From assembly GCA_964496575.1 (NCBI GenBank), contig CAZCAC010000006.1, forward strand, positions 66,450 to 130,449: DNA of 64,000 bases. Direction: 5' to 3'. Of the stretch, positions 1 through 8,868 are shown one piece after another. The notes beneath the pieces are model-generated. The model did no database searches, was not told the origin of the DNA, and saw nothing but the letters and a program-made list of their open reading frames with translations. A program made the position numbers and the translations under genes. Position 1 is the first letter of the stretch. Every line of letters begins with the position of its first letter. Origin of the DNA: CAZCAC01 sp964496575 (GTDB taxonomy: Bacteria; Planctomycetota; UBA1135; GCA-002686595).

Positions 1-140
1 AGCGGCGGCTGATCGAGCTGAAGTTGCAGGAGCTCACCAACGAGCAGATCGGCGCGGAGATGAAGATCTCGGAGCGGACCGTGCGCCGCACCCTCAAGCG
101 GATCCAGGCCCGCCTCGAACGGGAGCTACCGGTGGAGTGA
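1..140 (+). CDS. ECF-type RNA polymerase sigma factor, C-terminal end (partial)
   Basis: Only the last 45 codons are in the window; the first whole codon is at position 3 and the gene begins to the left. The visible residues form a sigma region-4 helix-turn-helix (TNEQIGAEMKISERTVRR), the part that reads the -35 element. The wording resembles the sigma factors that sit beside Ser/Thr kinases in Planctomycetota (from memory). The stop TGA (138-140) overlaps the GTG start of the next gene through the shared GTGA at 137-140, so the two are probably translationally coupled. Region 2 is not visible, so the subfamily cannot be fixed. Confidence 0.8.
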   Translation, partial: RRLIELKLQELTNEQIGAEMKISERTVRRTLKRIQARLERELPVE

Positions 141-3100
141 CCGTGGACCACGACGCCTCCTTCGCCGGTTCCATCGACGAGTCGCGGCTGCAACGCTTCG
201 AGGCAGCGTGGTTCGAAGGGGCGCCCGAGCCGATCGAAGACCACCTGCCCGCCGCCGATCACCCCGACTACCTGCCCACGCTGGAAGAACTGGTCTCGGT
301 CGAGCTGGAGTTTCGGTGGAAGGGCACCGGAGACACGAAGCGGGAAGGCCCGCGCATCGAGAGCTACCTCGAGCGCTTTCCGGCCCTCGACGATCAGGCC
401 GTCCTGCTGCGCCTCCTGCAGCAGGAGTATCGCACCCGCCAGCTGCACGGTGATCGGCCCGTGGTGAGCGAGTACCGCGGCCGTTTCCCCCACGTCATCC
501 AGTCAGGCGCCGACCTCGAGGGATCGCTGGCGGTCGAGGACTTCGGCCCGCACACCGAGGACGACGCCGCGTCTCCGGGCATGCACCTGGGTCGCTACCA
601 CCTGAGCTCCCGGCACGCGCGGGGAGGCTTCGGCCTCGTCTGGCGGGCGGTGGACGAACAGCTCGGGCGCATGGTCGCCCTGAAGCAGCTCGGCGGCCAC
701 GTGGCCTGGCGAACGCGAACCCGCGAGCGCTTCCTCGCCGAGGCGAAGATCGCGGCGCGTCTCGAGCACCCCGGCGTGGTACCGGTGTACGAGCTCTGCG
801 GCGAAGACGATCAGCTCCCCTACTACACGATGAAGCTGGTGCACGGGGACACGTTCACCCAGTGCATCCGGCGCTACCACGATCGGATTCGCTCGTCGCC
901 TGAAGGACCGGTGGAGCAGCTCCGACTCCTGAACGCCCTCCTGAGCGTCGCGCGCACGATGGCCTACGCTCACCGCCAGGGAGTACTGCACCGCGACCTG
1001 AAGCCCGACAACATCGTGCTCGGAGAGTACGGCGAGAGCGTGATTCTCGACTGGGGGCTGGCCAAGGTGATCGGCGAGGAGGACGTCTCCGGCTCCCAGC
1101 TGCTGGGGAACCCGTTCGCCGATGCCCTGCCGGACGAGACGTGCGAGGGCACCGTGCTCGGCACACCCGTCTACATGTCCCCCGAGCAGGCGGGCGGCAA
1201 CATCGATGAGATCGATCAGCGGAGCGACGTCTACGCCCTCGGCGCGATCCTCTATCAGGTTCTGACCGGCAGGCACCCGTTCACCGGCGACAGCTCCGAG
1301 GAGGTCCTGGACAAGGTACGGACGCAGGATCCACCGCGACCGCGGAGCGTGCTCGCCGGGATTCCCCGTCCCCTCGAGGCGATCTGCCTCAAGGCGATGG
1401 CCAAGGACAGCGGAGATCGCTACGAAGATGCAACTGCCTTGACGCGCGACCTCGAGCGCTACCTCGCCGATGAGCGGATCTCCGCCTGGCGAGAGTCACA
1501 TCTGGAGCGCTTTGGTCGCTGGGTTCGTCGACATCGCGCGCTCGCCTCCTCCGGCGCGGTCGCGCTGCTGCTCGGTCTCCTGGGGACGATCGGTATCCTC
1601 ACCGCGCGGGCACGCTCGCTGAACGGCATCCGCGTGGCCGGCGAGGCCGATCGCACGATCGCGAGCTCCGAGCTGCGCGCGGGGCGCTACGAGAGCGCGG
1701 CGCTGATCCTGGAGAAGGCGGCGGAACGCATCCGCACCGATGGCCGACTTCCCGACCTGCTCGCCGAGCTCGAAGCCCAGCGCGAGCGCGCCACGCGGCT
1801 GCTCGACTTCGAGCAGCTCGACGACCGGGCCTGGTTCCTCGCCGGCGAGGAGTACGACAGTGATACGCTCGAGGTCTGCGAGGCCGCATTGCAGCGGCTG
1901 GGTGTGACCGACTGGGACGACTGGCCGGCGCAGCTGCCTGCGGCCGACCTCGAGGAGGGGCAGCGGGAGGAGCTGGCGAGCGACGTGCATCGCCTGCTCA
2001 TGCTCCAGGCGGTGCTGCAGGCCAAACCGGCGCTGCTCGCCTTCTTCGACCCCGAGACCGGCGAGAACTGCCGGATGGCGCTGCGGACGCTGGAGCTCGC
2101 GACGCTGCACCACGAGACCCAGACGGGTCGCCTGCTGTCGACCTTCTGCCGCTTCAAGCTCGGCGAGGCGGACCCCGCTGATCTCGAGGGGTTCCGCGAG
2201 CCCGAAGGTGCCGCGGATCATTTCTTCTTCGGCTTCGTACACCTCTGGATCGGCCAGTTCCCCGACGACGCCGTCGGCCGACTGGTCAAGAACTTCGTCG
2301 CCGGGCTGCCGGGGATCGACACCGCCGAGCCTTTCAAGGCCGCCGAGCACCATTTCCGCGCCGCGGTCGATATAGAGCCGCAGCACTTCTGGAATCACTA
2401 CATGCTCGCCTGGGCGTTGAACGTGGCGGGCGATCGCCAGGGAGCCTCTCTCGCCTTCGGAACCTGCATCGCGCTGCGCCCCGACCTCGGGGCCGGTTAC
2501 GCGGCACGGTCGGATCAGTGGCTCTTGCTGCACGACGAGACCGGCGACGCGTCCTATCTGGAGCGGGCGCTCGCCGACTCCGACCATGCCGTGCAGCTCG
2601 AGCCGCTGAACCCATGGATGCACTGGGAGCGAGCGACCCTGTTCCAGCGACTCGATCGTCCCGCGGACCAACTCGCGGCGATCCGACGCGCCCTCGAGAT
2701 CGACCGCGTCGACGGCGGCTGGTTCCGGCGCCGCGCGCTGGAACGTTCACGAGAGTGGCTGGTGCAGCGGGAAAGAGCCGACCCCGACAATCCGGAGCTG
2801 CTCGCCACGCGAGCTCGCCTCGCCTTGTTGCTCGAGCTGCTGGCCGAGGCCGGGGCGGCGGCGGATCGGGCGCTGGATCTCGATCCAGAGCAGCCCGAGG
2901 CATTGGCGGTTCGCGGCGAGCTGGCCTTGCAGCGCGAGGAGCTCGACGCGGCGCAGCGCGACTTCGAGGAGGCTCTCCGGCACCGGCCGAGCTCCTTCTT
3001 CGCCGCTTCGGGAATCGCTCGCGTGCTCGGCGCCAGGGGCGAGTTGCGCGCGGCGCTGGTCGCTTTCGGCGCGGCTCAGGATCTCGCCGAGACCGAGTGG

Positions 3101-3178
3101 CAGCGCCGGGCGATCGCTCGAGAGCTCGAATCGCTGGAGGACGGGACTCGACGCGAGAGCGACGAGTCGACGCGCTGA
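137..3178 (+). CDS. Membrane-anchored Ser/Thr protein kinase with C-terminal TPR region
   Basis: PknB-type kinase, 1013 residues. A leader of about 150 residues precedes the kinase domain (about 155-455): glycine-rich loop GGFG at 163-166, ATP lysine K183 in VALKQL, catalytic HRDLKPDN at 285-292, magnesium motif DWG at about 305 (DWG instead of DFG, common in this bacterial group), and the activation segment GTPVYMSPEQAGG. A single membrane span lies at about 468-490, followed by about 500 residues of TPR-like helices that would lie outside the membrane. The GTG start overlaps the stop of the upstream sigma factor gene, so kinase and sigma factor are made together; a kinase controlling a partner ECF sigma factor is the established reading of this arrangement in Planctomycetota. 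The substrate of the kinase is inferred, not shown. Confidence 0.93.
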   Translation: MTVDHDASFAGSIDESRLQRFEAAWFEGAPEPIEDHLPAADHPDYLPTLEELVSVELEFRWKGTGDTKREGPRIESYLERFPALDDQAVLLRLLQQEYRTRQLHGDRPVVSEYRGRFPHVIQSGADLEGSLAVEDFGPHTEDDAASPGMHLGRYHLSSRHARGGFGLVWRAVDEQLGRMVALKQLGGHVAWRTRTRERFLAEAKIAARLEHPGVVPVYELCGEDDQLPYYTMKLVHGDTFTQCIRRYHDRIRSSPEGPVEQLRLLNALLSVARTMAYAHRQGVLHRDLKPDNIVLGEYGESVILDWGLAKVIGEEDVSGSQLLGNPFADALPDETCEGTVLGTPVYMSPEQAGGNIDEIDQRSDVYALGAILYQVLTGRHPFTGDSSEEVLDKVRTQDPPRPRSVLAGIPRPLEAICLKAMAKDSGDRYEDATALTRDLERYLADERISAWRESHLERFGRWVRRHRALASSGAVALLLGLLGTIGILTARARSLNGIRVAGEADRTIASSELRAGRYESAALILEKAAERIRTDGRLPDLLAELEAQRERATRLLDFEQLDDRAWFLAGEEYDSDTLEVCEAALQRLGVTDWDDWPAQLPAADLEEGQREELASDVHRLLMLQAVLQAKPALLAFFDPETGENCRMALRTLELATLHHETQTGRLLSTFCRFKLGEADPADLEGFREPEGAADHFFFGFVHLWIGQFPDDAVGRLVKNFVAGLPGIDTAEPFKAAEHHFRAAVDIEPQHFWNHYMLAWALNVAGDRQGASLAFGTCIALRPDLGAGYAARSDQWLLLHDETGDASYLERALADSDHAVQLEPLNPWMHWERATLFQRLDRPADQLAAIRRALEIDRVDGGWFRRRALERSREWLVQRERADPDNPELLATRARLALLLELLAEAGAAADRALDLDPEQPEALAVRGELALQREELDAAQRDFEEALRHRPSSFFAASGIARVLGARGELRAALVAFGAAQDLAETEWQRRAIARELESLEDGTRRESDESTR

Positions 3179-3267
3179 TCGACGCGGAGGCCGTCCCGCC
3201 TCCACCGGTGCGTATCGAGGTCAGTACCTCCTGGGCGCTCCAGGCGATGCCCACCCCGGGGCGGCGT

Positions 3268-4089
3268 TCATTCGAATCCGAGGTCGAGCGGTGCGAGGAT
3301 GCCGGTCAGGCCACTCCAGCACGCGGCCGCGATCAGATTCGCCGTGGGTGGTCGCAGTCGCTGATTGCGCGCGATCAGCGCTGCTTCGATCGTGGCATCG
3401 CAACCTCGAAAGCAATAAGCCTCGAGGTTCCTGCGCAGCTTCGTCCTGGCCTTCCTGGAGAGCTGCGGCACGAGCCTGGTCGCGCTCGCGGCGAGCGCTT
3501 CGAAACTCCCGGCGAAGAGGGCCAGCGTGTCGTAGATGTAGAGCACGTCCTTGCCCCGTTTCGCGGGACTGCGCGCCTCCATGATCAGGCCCTTCTGCAC
3601 CAGAAACGCGACGGGATTGGCGACGCGGGCCTCCCCGGCTTCATCGGGCAGTTCCAGCGACCACGGTTCGTGCAGCAAGACGTCGACGTGAGGTAGCTTC
3701 TCGGCGGTGATGCCGGAGAAGCGCAGGCGGTGATCCCGCTCGCCACTCCGGGTGATCCCGCTGCCGCGTCGCGGGGCCAGAAACTGCAGATACGGGGCAT
3801 TTCCTCCTGGCAACCGGTAGCGATGGGACGCATAGGATGCGCCGCCGACCTCCTCACGGAAGCCCGCCTTCGCGAGGCGATCGACCAGCTCGGGTGAGCC
3901 GCAATAGGCGAGGTCGAGCGGGGTGACGAAGTCGACGTCCTCGGTGGTCAAGAGCTCGAACCCTGGCGCGCTCGCGAGCTCGTGCAGCGGAAACAGCCGG
4001 TGCGCGGCTCCACCGACCACGACGAGCCGCTCACGGACCGGAGCGAGGCATTGCAGCGCTCGAGCGAGAGCCTCTTCATGCTCAGCCAT
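3268..4089 (-). CDS. Nucleotidyltransferase-fold protein, AbiEii-like toxin partner
   Basis: About 273 residues. The N-terminus has the nucleotidyltransferase signature: LVVVGGAAHRLF at 23-33 followed by TTEDVDF, with the acidic pair D51/D53, as in AbiEii-type and related minimal nucleotidyltransferases. The rest (PNPVAFLVQKGL-like segment, then a helical C-terminus) fits proteins paired with AbiEi-family regulators. It overlaps the upstream regulator gene by 8 nt (regulator stop at 4082-4084). I chose ATG 4089 because a GAGG lies 9 nt upstream; ATG at 4098 is possible but has GAGG directly against it. If this is a type IV toxin-antitoxin pair, this protein would modify a nucleotide or tRNA end and the upstream protein would repress or neutralise it. 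Function is inferred from fold and pairing only. Confidence 0.7.
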   Translation of the reverse strand: MAEHEEALARALQCLAPVRERLVVVGGAAHRLFPLHELASAPGFELLTTEDVDFVTPLDLAYCGSPELVDRLAKAGFREEVGGASYASHRYRLPGGNAPYLQFLAPRRGSGITRSGERDHRLRFSGITAEKLPHVDVLLHEPWSLELPDEAGEARVANPVAFLVQKGLIMEARSPAKRGKDVLYIYDTLALFAGSFEALAASATRLVPQLSRKARTKLRRNLEAYCFRGCDATIEAALIARNQRLRPPTANLIAAACWSGLTGILAPLDLGFE

Positions 4090-5260
4090 CTCGTCCATCC
4101 TCGAGGAGCCCGATGCGATCCAGGATCTCCTGCGCCTGCTCGGCCCCACGCGCCGGGTGCGCGCTGACGTCCAGCCAGCACTGTAGAACGTCGGCCACGG
4201 CAATCCCCTCCACCGAGATGGCGCCCCGGAAGACGGACTCAGGGTAGCGCGGACGACGCACGATGAGATCGGACTCCGCGGCCGGGTCGACCGGATGCAG
4301 GCCGATATCACGAAGGAAGGGAGTGGAGAGATCCTCGCTGTAGAGATGGAGTGGTGCACCGCGCACCCAGCCGAGCCCGAGGACCTTGCAGGCCGAGAAC
4401 AACCCCAGGCAGATTCGCTGGCCCGCTCGTCGCCCGGCGGGGCGTCCGGCAATCAGCTTCTCCAGACGCTCGGCCGGGTCGGCGGCCGGAAACAGGAACC
4501 GGGCGTGAAGCTCCTGGTTCGGCTTCAGGGACACGGCCCGCCAGCTCGCGAGGAGCGCGGGAACGCGGACGAGGCGGAGGGCGCCATCGGGGTCGTCGAC
4601 GAATCCGCGACCTCTCAAGGCGGACAGCAGTCTCGAGGCGCTGGCCGCAGAGATCCGGGCCTTCTCTGCCAGCTCGCCCACGCTTCGCACCGGACCGCGC
4701 GGGGCATCGAGCCACTCGCCCGGTACCCGTCGCGCCAGGAGCACCTTGATCATCCATTGGCCGAGATCGGAGAAGGGATCGGGGGCCTCGACCCGGCGCG
4801 CCGCTCTCTCCGCGATGGGCTCCACGGGGGTGACCGAGTGGACATCCTCGAGGCCCGGGCCATGCAGCTCGAGCAGTCCTCGCTGGTCCATCGCCCCCCA
4901 GGCGACATCCTCGGCGAACTCGCCCACGTAGGCCTCCAGACCCGCGAGCATCCGACGCGAGAGCCGCTCCGCCGCGACGACGGCCAGCGGCAGCGCGCCG
5001 TGCTGTCTTGCGGCGGCGCGAGCCCTCAGGATCGCGTCGGCCAGGAGCGCCTGGAGCCTGGACAGGCGCGCGGCGCCGTCGAGGGCCCGAAGCTCGACGG
5101 CGTAGAGGTGCTCGTCATCGCGACACAGGAGGTCGGGCGATCGGGGCCTCGATGACTGTTTCTCGACTTGCCAGCCCGCTGACTCGAATGCTCGCCCCAG
5201 CCACCCGAGCAGCATCATCTCGAGTCGTCTCTGCTTGCTCCTTGATCTGTCTTCGGCCAT
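4082..5260 (-). CDS. AbiEi-like antitoxin / winged-helix regulator with nuclease-like N-terminus
   Basis: 392 residues. The N-terminus (about 25-90) has a PD-(D/E)XK-like arrangement (SPDLL at 41-45, then YAVELRA at 53-59, with R in place of the usual K). A winged helix-turn-helix follows at about 185-225 (SVGELAEKARISAASASRLL), then a C-terminal domain with the PESVFRGA and VADVLQCWLDV phrases seen in AbiEi-family antitoxins (PF09952-like, from memory). The ATG at 5260 has AGGAG 7 nt upstream, one of the best ribosome binding sites in the window, and lies just downstream of three TGTACA palindromes, so autoregulation is likely. It overlaps the nucleotidyltransferase gene by 8 nt. The nuclease-like core may be structural rather than catalytic because the lysine is missing. 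Confidence 0.75.
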   Translation of the reverse strand: MAEDRSRSKQRRLEMMLLGWLGRAFESAGWQVEKQSSRPRSPDLLCRDDEHLYAVELRALDGAARLSRLQALLADAILRARAAARQHGALPLAVVAAERLSRRMLAGLEAYVGEFAEDVAWGAMDQRGLLELHGPGLEDVHSVTPVEPIAERAARRVEAPDPFSDLGQWMIKVLLARRVPGEWLDAPRGPVRSVGELAEKARISAASASRLLSALRGRGFVDDPDGALRLVRVPALLASWRAVSLKPNQELHARFLFPAADPAERLEKLIAGRPAGRRAGQRICLGLFSACKVLGLGWVRGAPLHLYSEDLSTPFLRDIGLHPVDPAAESDLIVRRPRYPESVFRGAISVEGIAVADVLQCWLDVSAHPARGAEQAQEILDRIGLLEDGRDG

Positions 5261-5284
5261 GGCGCTTCTCCTGATCACTCTTTC

Positions 5285-5327
5285 GTGTACACGGACGGTT
5301 TTGTGTACACAATTCTGTTTATGTACA
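5285..5327. promoter_or_regulatory. Triple TGTACA palindrome operator, 18-bp periodic
   Basis: Three palindromes lie 25-65 nt upstream of the regulator ATG: GTGTACAC (5285-5292), TTGTGTACACAA (5301-5312, a perfect 12-bp palindrome) and TGTACA (5322-5327). Their centres are exactly 18 bp apart (5288.5, 5306.5, 5324.5). The patch is far more AT-rich than its surroundings, as expected for a promoter. The likely ligand is the winged-helix regulator encoded directly downstream; that is inference. Confidence 0.7.
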
Positions 5328-5629
5328 CAAAAACTACTCCTGGTGGACTTAAACCAATTCATGAAAACCACTTAGGCGCCCCGAGCACACGGCCACGGCA
5401 GAGTCTCAAGGCTGCCTCGACCCTCGGGGACGAGCCACCTCCGGCACCGCCGGCAGTCTCGCACCGCTGACGAGGGGCGGGGGTCCGCGGATCCGTCCTC
5501 GTCCAGCGGGATCGACTCCGAGATTCCCGGGCCAGATGTCCGGTCTCCCGCCGGCACGGCGATCCCGTGATCGTGAGGCCGCCAAGAGGCGAGTCCACCG
5601 TGACCACGAGAATCGCCTGGAGCTGAATC
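5328..5629. other. Intergenic stretch, no gene seen
   Basis: Region between the divergent antitoxin and lipoprotein genes. It must hold both promoters. No convincing coding frame, RNA gene or repeat was found; the last bases include GGAG at 5619-5622, the ribosome binding site of the lipoprotein gene. Confidence 0.5.
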
Positions 5630-7918
5630 ATGAGGCACACCGATCACACCCTCAGGAACTGGAGCCCCTCCACCGCCCTCCTCATCGTTGCCCTGATCTC
5701 CGCCTGTAGCGGCGGTGGAGGGGGCTCCAGCACGCCCGGTGGCGGCGGCGGCGGCGGCGGAGGCGGCGGCACCGGAAACGAAGCGGAGATCGGCACCGTC
5801 TACAGCTCCGCGGCGGCGAGTCCCGCGTACGGCGGCCTCCTGCGTATCAGCGGCACCGACGATATCGAGCTCGACGGGGTCTTTCTCGAGGTCCCGCCCC
5901 AGTCGCTCACCGAGAGCGTGACCCTGAACATCGGAACGCCGAAGGCGATGCCGGCGAGCTCACCGCTCGGCGAAGTGCCGGTCGGCAACGCGTTCGTCAT
6001 CGAGCCCTCGGGGACCACCTTCGCCGCCGGCAAACCGGCCACCCTGACCCTGCCCGTTCCTCCTGGTGACGCCGAGCAGGACTTGCACATCGGCCGGTGG
6101 AATCCCGCCGGCGAGTACTGGGAGAACCTCGGCGGCGTCCGCCAGGGCGACTTCATCTCCACCGAGGTCGACCACCTGTCGCTCTACGCCCTGCTCTACA
6201 GCGGCAAGTCCCGCGTCCGCGTCTACAATGGCTCCGCGAACAAGATCGAGATCCGTCACATCGCCGGTCCCGCTCCTCCAGCGGGCATGGACCCGGCGCA
6301 TCCATTCCCCGCCTACCGTCCGCTTCCCAAGGAAGGCCTGCAGATCGAGCCGGGGTATCCCAAGACGCTGTCGCTGCTCCCGGGTACGTACCACTTCGTG
6401 GTGAGCTACCCGACCCCGCAGCCGGGCCGCGCCAACAGCCTCTTCTTCACCATTCCGGCGCTGCTCGAAGGAGCGGACGACCCGGGGATCGACCAGAGGA
6501 TCACGATCACGCGCCAGGGCGCGACCAGCGACGACCCGTTCACCCAGGCGTCGATCCAGTTTGCCGGCGCCAACGTGATCGAGGGCACCAACATGCGGCC
6601 GATCGTCCGCGTGTCGGCCCAGGGCCTCGCCGGCGTCGACATCGTAGACGCCGAGACCGGCGGCGCGGTGACGAATACCACGCGCGTGATCAACATGGGC
6701 GACGTCAAGGTCGAGCAGTTCGTCAAGGGCTCGGTGAAGCTGTCGGGGACGCCGACCGATCCCGAGGGGCACAGTCCGCTGCGCATCTCCTGGACCTGGT
6801 CGTACGGATCCCTGCCCAACCACTACACCCTGCCCAATGGCGCGACCGACACTCGCGACTTCTTCCCCCACCCGATTCGGGAGGGTACCTATACCGTCTA
6901 CTTCACCGCTTACGACCAGTTCGGTCTCTTCGACGAGGGGCGCTGGAACATCACCGTGGTGCCGAACCAGAAGCCCACCATCGAGGTCGTCGTCGACGAC
7001 ACGACGGTCGACTTCGGCCGCCTCGACGACAAGCGGCGGAACATGGGCGCTCTGCCCGTCTCCGGGCCGGTAGCCGGTGTTGCGGATTTCGTGGACACCG
7101 ACGGTGACGGGGTCGTGGACACGACCCGGTTGAAGACGCTGCCCGTCTCCCCCGGGCCGATGAATCCCGACCAGGACCCGACCGGCATGGCCGTCGTCTT
7201 CGCGATCGTCGCCGACCCCGACGGCGATCCGCTCTCCGGTGGCTTCATCCTGCCCGAGCCGATCTTCGGTGACGGGACCGTCTACGCGGCGATCACCGTC
7301 CCCCCGACGCTGGATCTCCCCTGGGGACTCGCGATCGGCGACATGATCGACACCTATGCCGAGATGGACGCCTACAACGCCGAGCTCCTGCTGCAGGCGA
7401 GCCTCGGGAACCTGCCTCCCGATCCGGTGATCTTCCCGAACGCCCCCGCGGGCGCTCAGGTGCTGCCGATCCTCTGGGAGGCGCCCGACGACCCCGACGT
7501 TCCGCAGACGACCAGCGACTGCTCGGAGTTCGCCGAGTGCATGAGCCCCAACGGCGGTGTGATCGCGGTCGGCGCCCGTATCACCGACGGCTTCAGCATG
7601 GAGCAGCGCGACTTCGCGATAGTCGGCTACCCCGATGATGCGACCGGCAACTTCCAGCTGCAGGCGGTCGTCCCGAACCCGGCCGACCCCGCCCCCGGTC
7701 AGGGCGTTCAGGTGCTGGCCACGATCTTCCCGCCGCAGCCGGGGATCGACGTCAACTTCGTCATCGCCGGGAGCGACGGCTACGGCAACGAAGAGACCAA
7801 CAAGACCGACGACTCGGGCGTGGCCACTTTCTACATCCCCGGCGGAGCCGAGGGTGTCACCGACCAGGTGGTGGTGACCTGTGGAGGCTCGAAGGTCGAA
7901 GTGAAGTACGTCTTCTGA
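5630..7918 (+). CDS. Secreted lipoprotein with ZU5-like and Ig/PKD-like domains
   Basis: 762 residues. A lipoprotein signal ends in the lipobox ISAC with the lipidated cysteine at C26, followed by a very glycine-rich linker containing an 11-residue glycine run encoded by repeated GGC/GGA codons. Residues about 55-190 resemble a ZU5-type beta-sandwich (LEVPPQSL, then PSGTTFAAGKPATLTLP, then a WNPAGEYWENLGG segment). Residues about 355-445 look PKD/cadherin-like (SGTPTDPEGHSPLRISWTWS then YTVYFTAYDQFG), and the C-terminal ~75 residues form another Ig-like domain (NPADPAPGQGVQVLA). Probably a cell-surface anchored adhesion or structural protein. GGAG at 5619-5622 lies 7 nt before the ATG. No specific function is recognisable. 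Confidence 0.85.
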   Translation: MRHTDHTLRNWSPSTALLIVALISACSGGGGGSSTPGGGGGGGGGGGTGNEAEIGTVYSSAAASPAYGGLLRISGTDDIELDGVFLEVPPQSLTESVTLNIGTPKAMPASSPLGEVPVGNAFVIEPSGTTFAAGKPATLTLPVPPGDAEQDLHIGRWNPAGEYWENLGGVRQGDFISTEVDHLSLYALLYSGKSRVRVYNGSANKIEIRHIAGPAPPAGMDPAHPFPAYRPLPKEGLQIEPGYPKTLSLLPGTYHFVVSYPTPQPGRANSLFFTIPALLEGADDPGIDQRITITRQGATSDDPFTQASIQFAGANVIEGTNMRPIVRVSAQGLAGVDIVDAETGGAVTNTTRVINMGDVKVEQFVKGSVKLSGTPTDPEGHSPLRISWTWSYGSLPNHYTLPNGATDTRDFFPHPIREGTYTVYFTAYDQFGLFDEGRWNITVVPNQKPTIEVVVDDTTVDFGRLDDKRRNMGALPVSGPVAGVADFVDTDGDGVVDTTRLKTLPVSPGPMNPDQDPTGMAVVFAIVADPDGDPLSGGFILPEPIFGDGTVYAAITVPPTLDLPWGLAIGDMIDTYAEMDAYNAELLLQASLGNLPPDPVIFPNAPAGAQVLPILWEAPDDPDVPQTTSDCSEFAECMSPNGGVIAVGARITDGFSMEQRDFAIVGYPDDATGNFQLQAVVPNPADPAPGQGVQVLATIFPPQPGIDVNFVIAGSDGYGNEETNKTDDSGVATFYIPGGAEGVTDQVVVTCGGSKVEVKYVF

Positions 7919-8036
7919 GCCTCGGCGAGGAATTCGTGACCCTCGCCTCGCCGGACGGCGACCTCCGGGTCGTCGCCCGGCGCGTTCATGGACGGGGCCC
8001 GTGGGACGATCGGACCGGACGTTCGTCCGTGGGTGG

Positions 8037-8840
8037 TCAGACCCGGGGACGGAGGCGAACGCTCAGCCACGCACCGGCGAGAATCAGCGGCAGGTAGCCC
8101 GCGCAGACGAGAGCGAAGAGGCTCGTGCCCAGCGCTCCGGTCAGCATCAGCAGGCTGGCGAGAGCGAGAGGGATCGCGATTCCGAGCGCAAGCGCGTGCT
8201 TGAAGGGAGCGAGTGGCGCGAGGCGCGCGATCACCCAGCCGCCCAGGATCCCCGTCAGGGCGGTGACGACGCTGGCGAAGGCCGCTCGGGGCACGGAGTC
8301 CTCGACCATCGGCCAGGTGAAGGCCAGCCCCAGACCCACGGCCAGCATCATCAGAAAGCCGCCGGCGAGTGAGGACAGCGAGCGCACCGCGTCGAACGCG
8401 GGCTCCTGGCGACCCTTCGAACCGAGCAGGAACCAGAGCAGCGCCGTCCCGATCACGCTGACCACACCCAGGCCCAGGATCGCGCCGAAGATCACCCGGG
8501 TGACGCTGTAGTCCTCGTCCGAATCCAGCGTCCCGCCGGACTCGATCGTGATCAGGGCGAACAGCAGGACGAACGCCACGGCGATCGCAGCGAGGCCGAG
8601 CAGAAGGAGCCTGGTCAGCTGCCACAGCGGCCGGGGCAGGGGGCGGGAGCCCCCCACCGCCCGGGGGGCTGCCAGCAGCGTCACGGTCACCTCACCCTCG
8701 GCGGCCGAGCCGTCGTCTTCGTGGGCGAGGATCACGAAGCTCGCCCCGCACTGATGACAGCTCCCGGCGACGGGGAGCGTCGCGCCGAGGGAGACGTCCT
8801 TCTCGCAGGAGGGGCACGTACCGACGTGATTCACGGGCAT
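8037..8840 (-). CDS. Zinc-ribbon multi-pass membrane protein, unknown function
   Basis: 267 residues. A small zinc ribbon sits at the N-terminus (C9xxC12 and C28xxC31), then a short linker and about six hydrophobic segments (roughly 78-100, 117-140, 155-175, 185-208, 215-235, 240-260). The arrangement of cytoplasmic zinc ribbon plus membrane bundle is common among uncharacterised Planctomycetota proteins. It lies 28 nt downstream of the hydrolase gene on the same strand, so the two may share a transcript. No family with known function was recognised. Confidence 0.75.
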   Translation of the reverse strand: MPVNHVGTCPSCEKDVSLGATLPVAGSCHQCGASFVILAHEDDGSAAEGEVTVTLLAAPRAVGGSRPLPRPLWQLTRLLLLGLAAIAVAFVLLFALITIESGGTLDSDEDYSVTRVIFGAILGLGVVSVIGTALLWFLLGSKGRQEPAFDAVRSLSSLAGGFLMMLAVGLGLAFTWPMVEDSVPRAAFASVVTALTGILGGWVIARLAPLAPFKHALALGIAIPLALASLLMLTGALGTSLFALVCAGYLPLILAGAWLSVRLRPRV

Positions 8841-8868
8841 GGTTCCAGTCTACACGCGCAACGGCCCG

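Noticed and set aside
5359..5640. Minus-strand frame in the gap upstream of the lipoprotein
   Set aside because: It has no recognisable domain, an Arg-rich shadow composition and overlaps the promoter region of the antitoxin gene.
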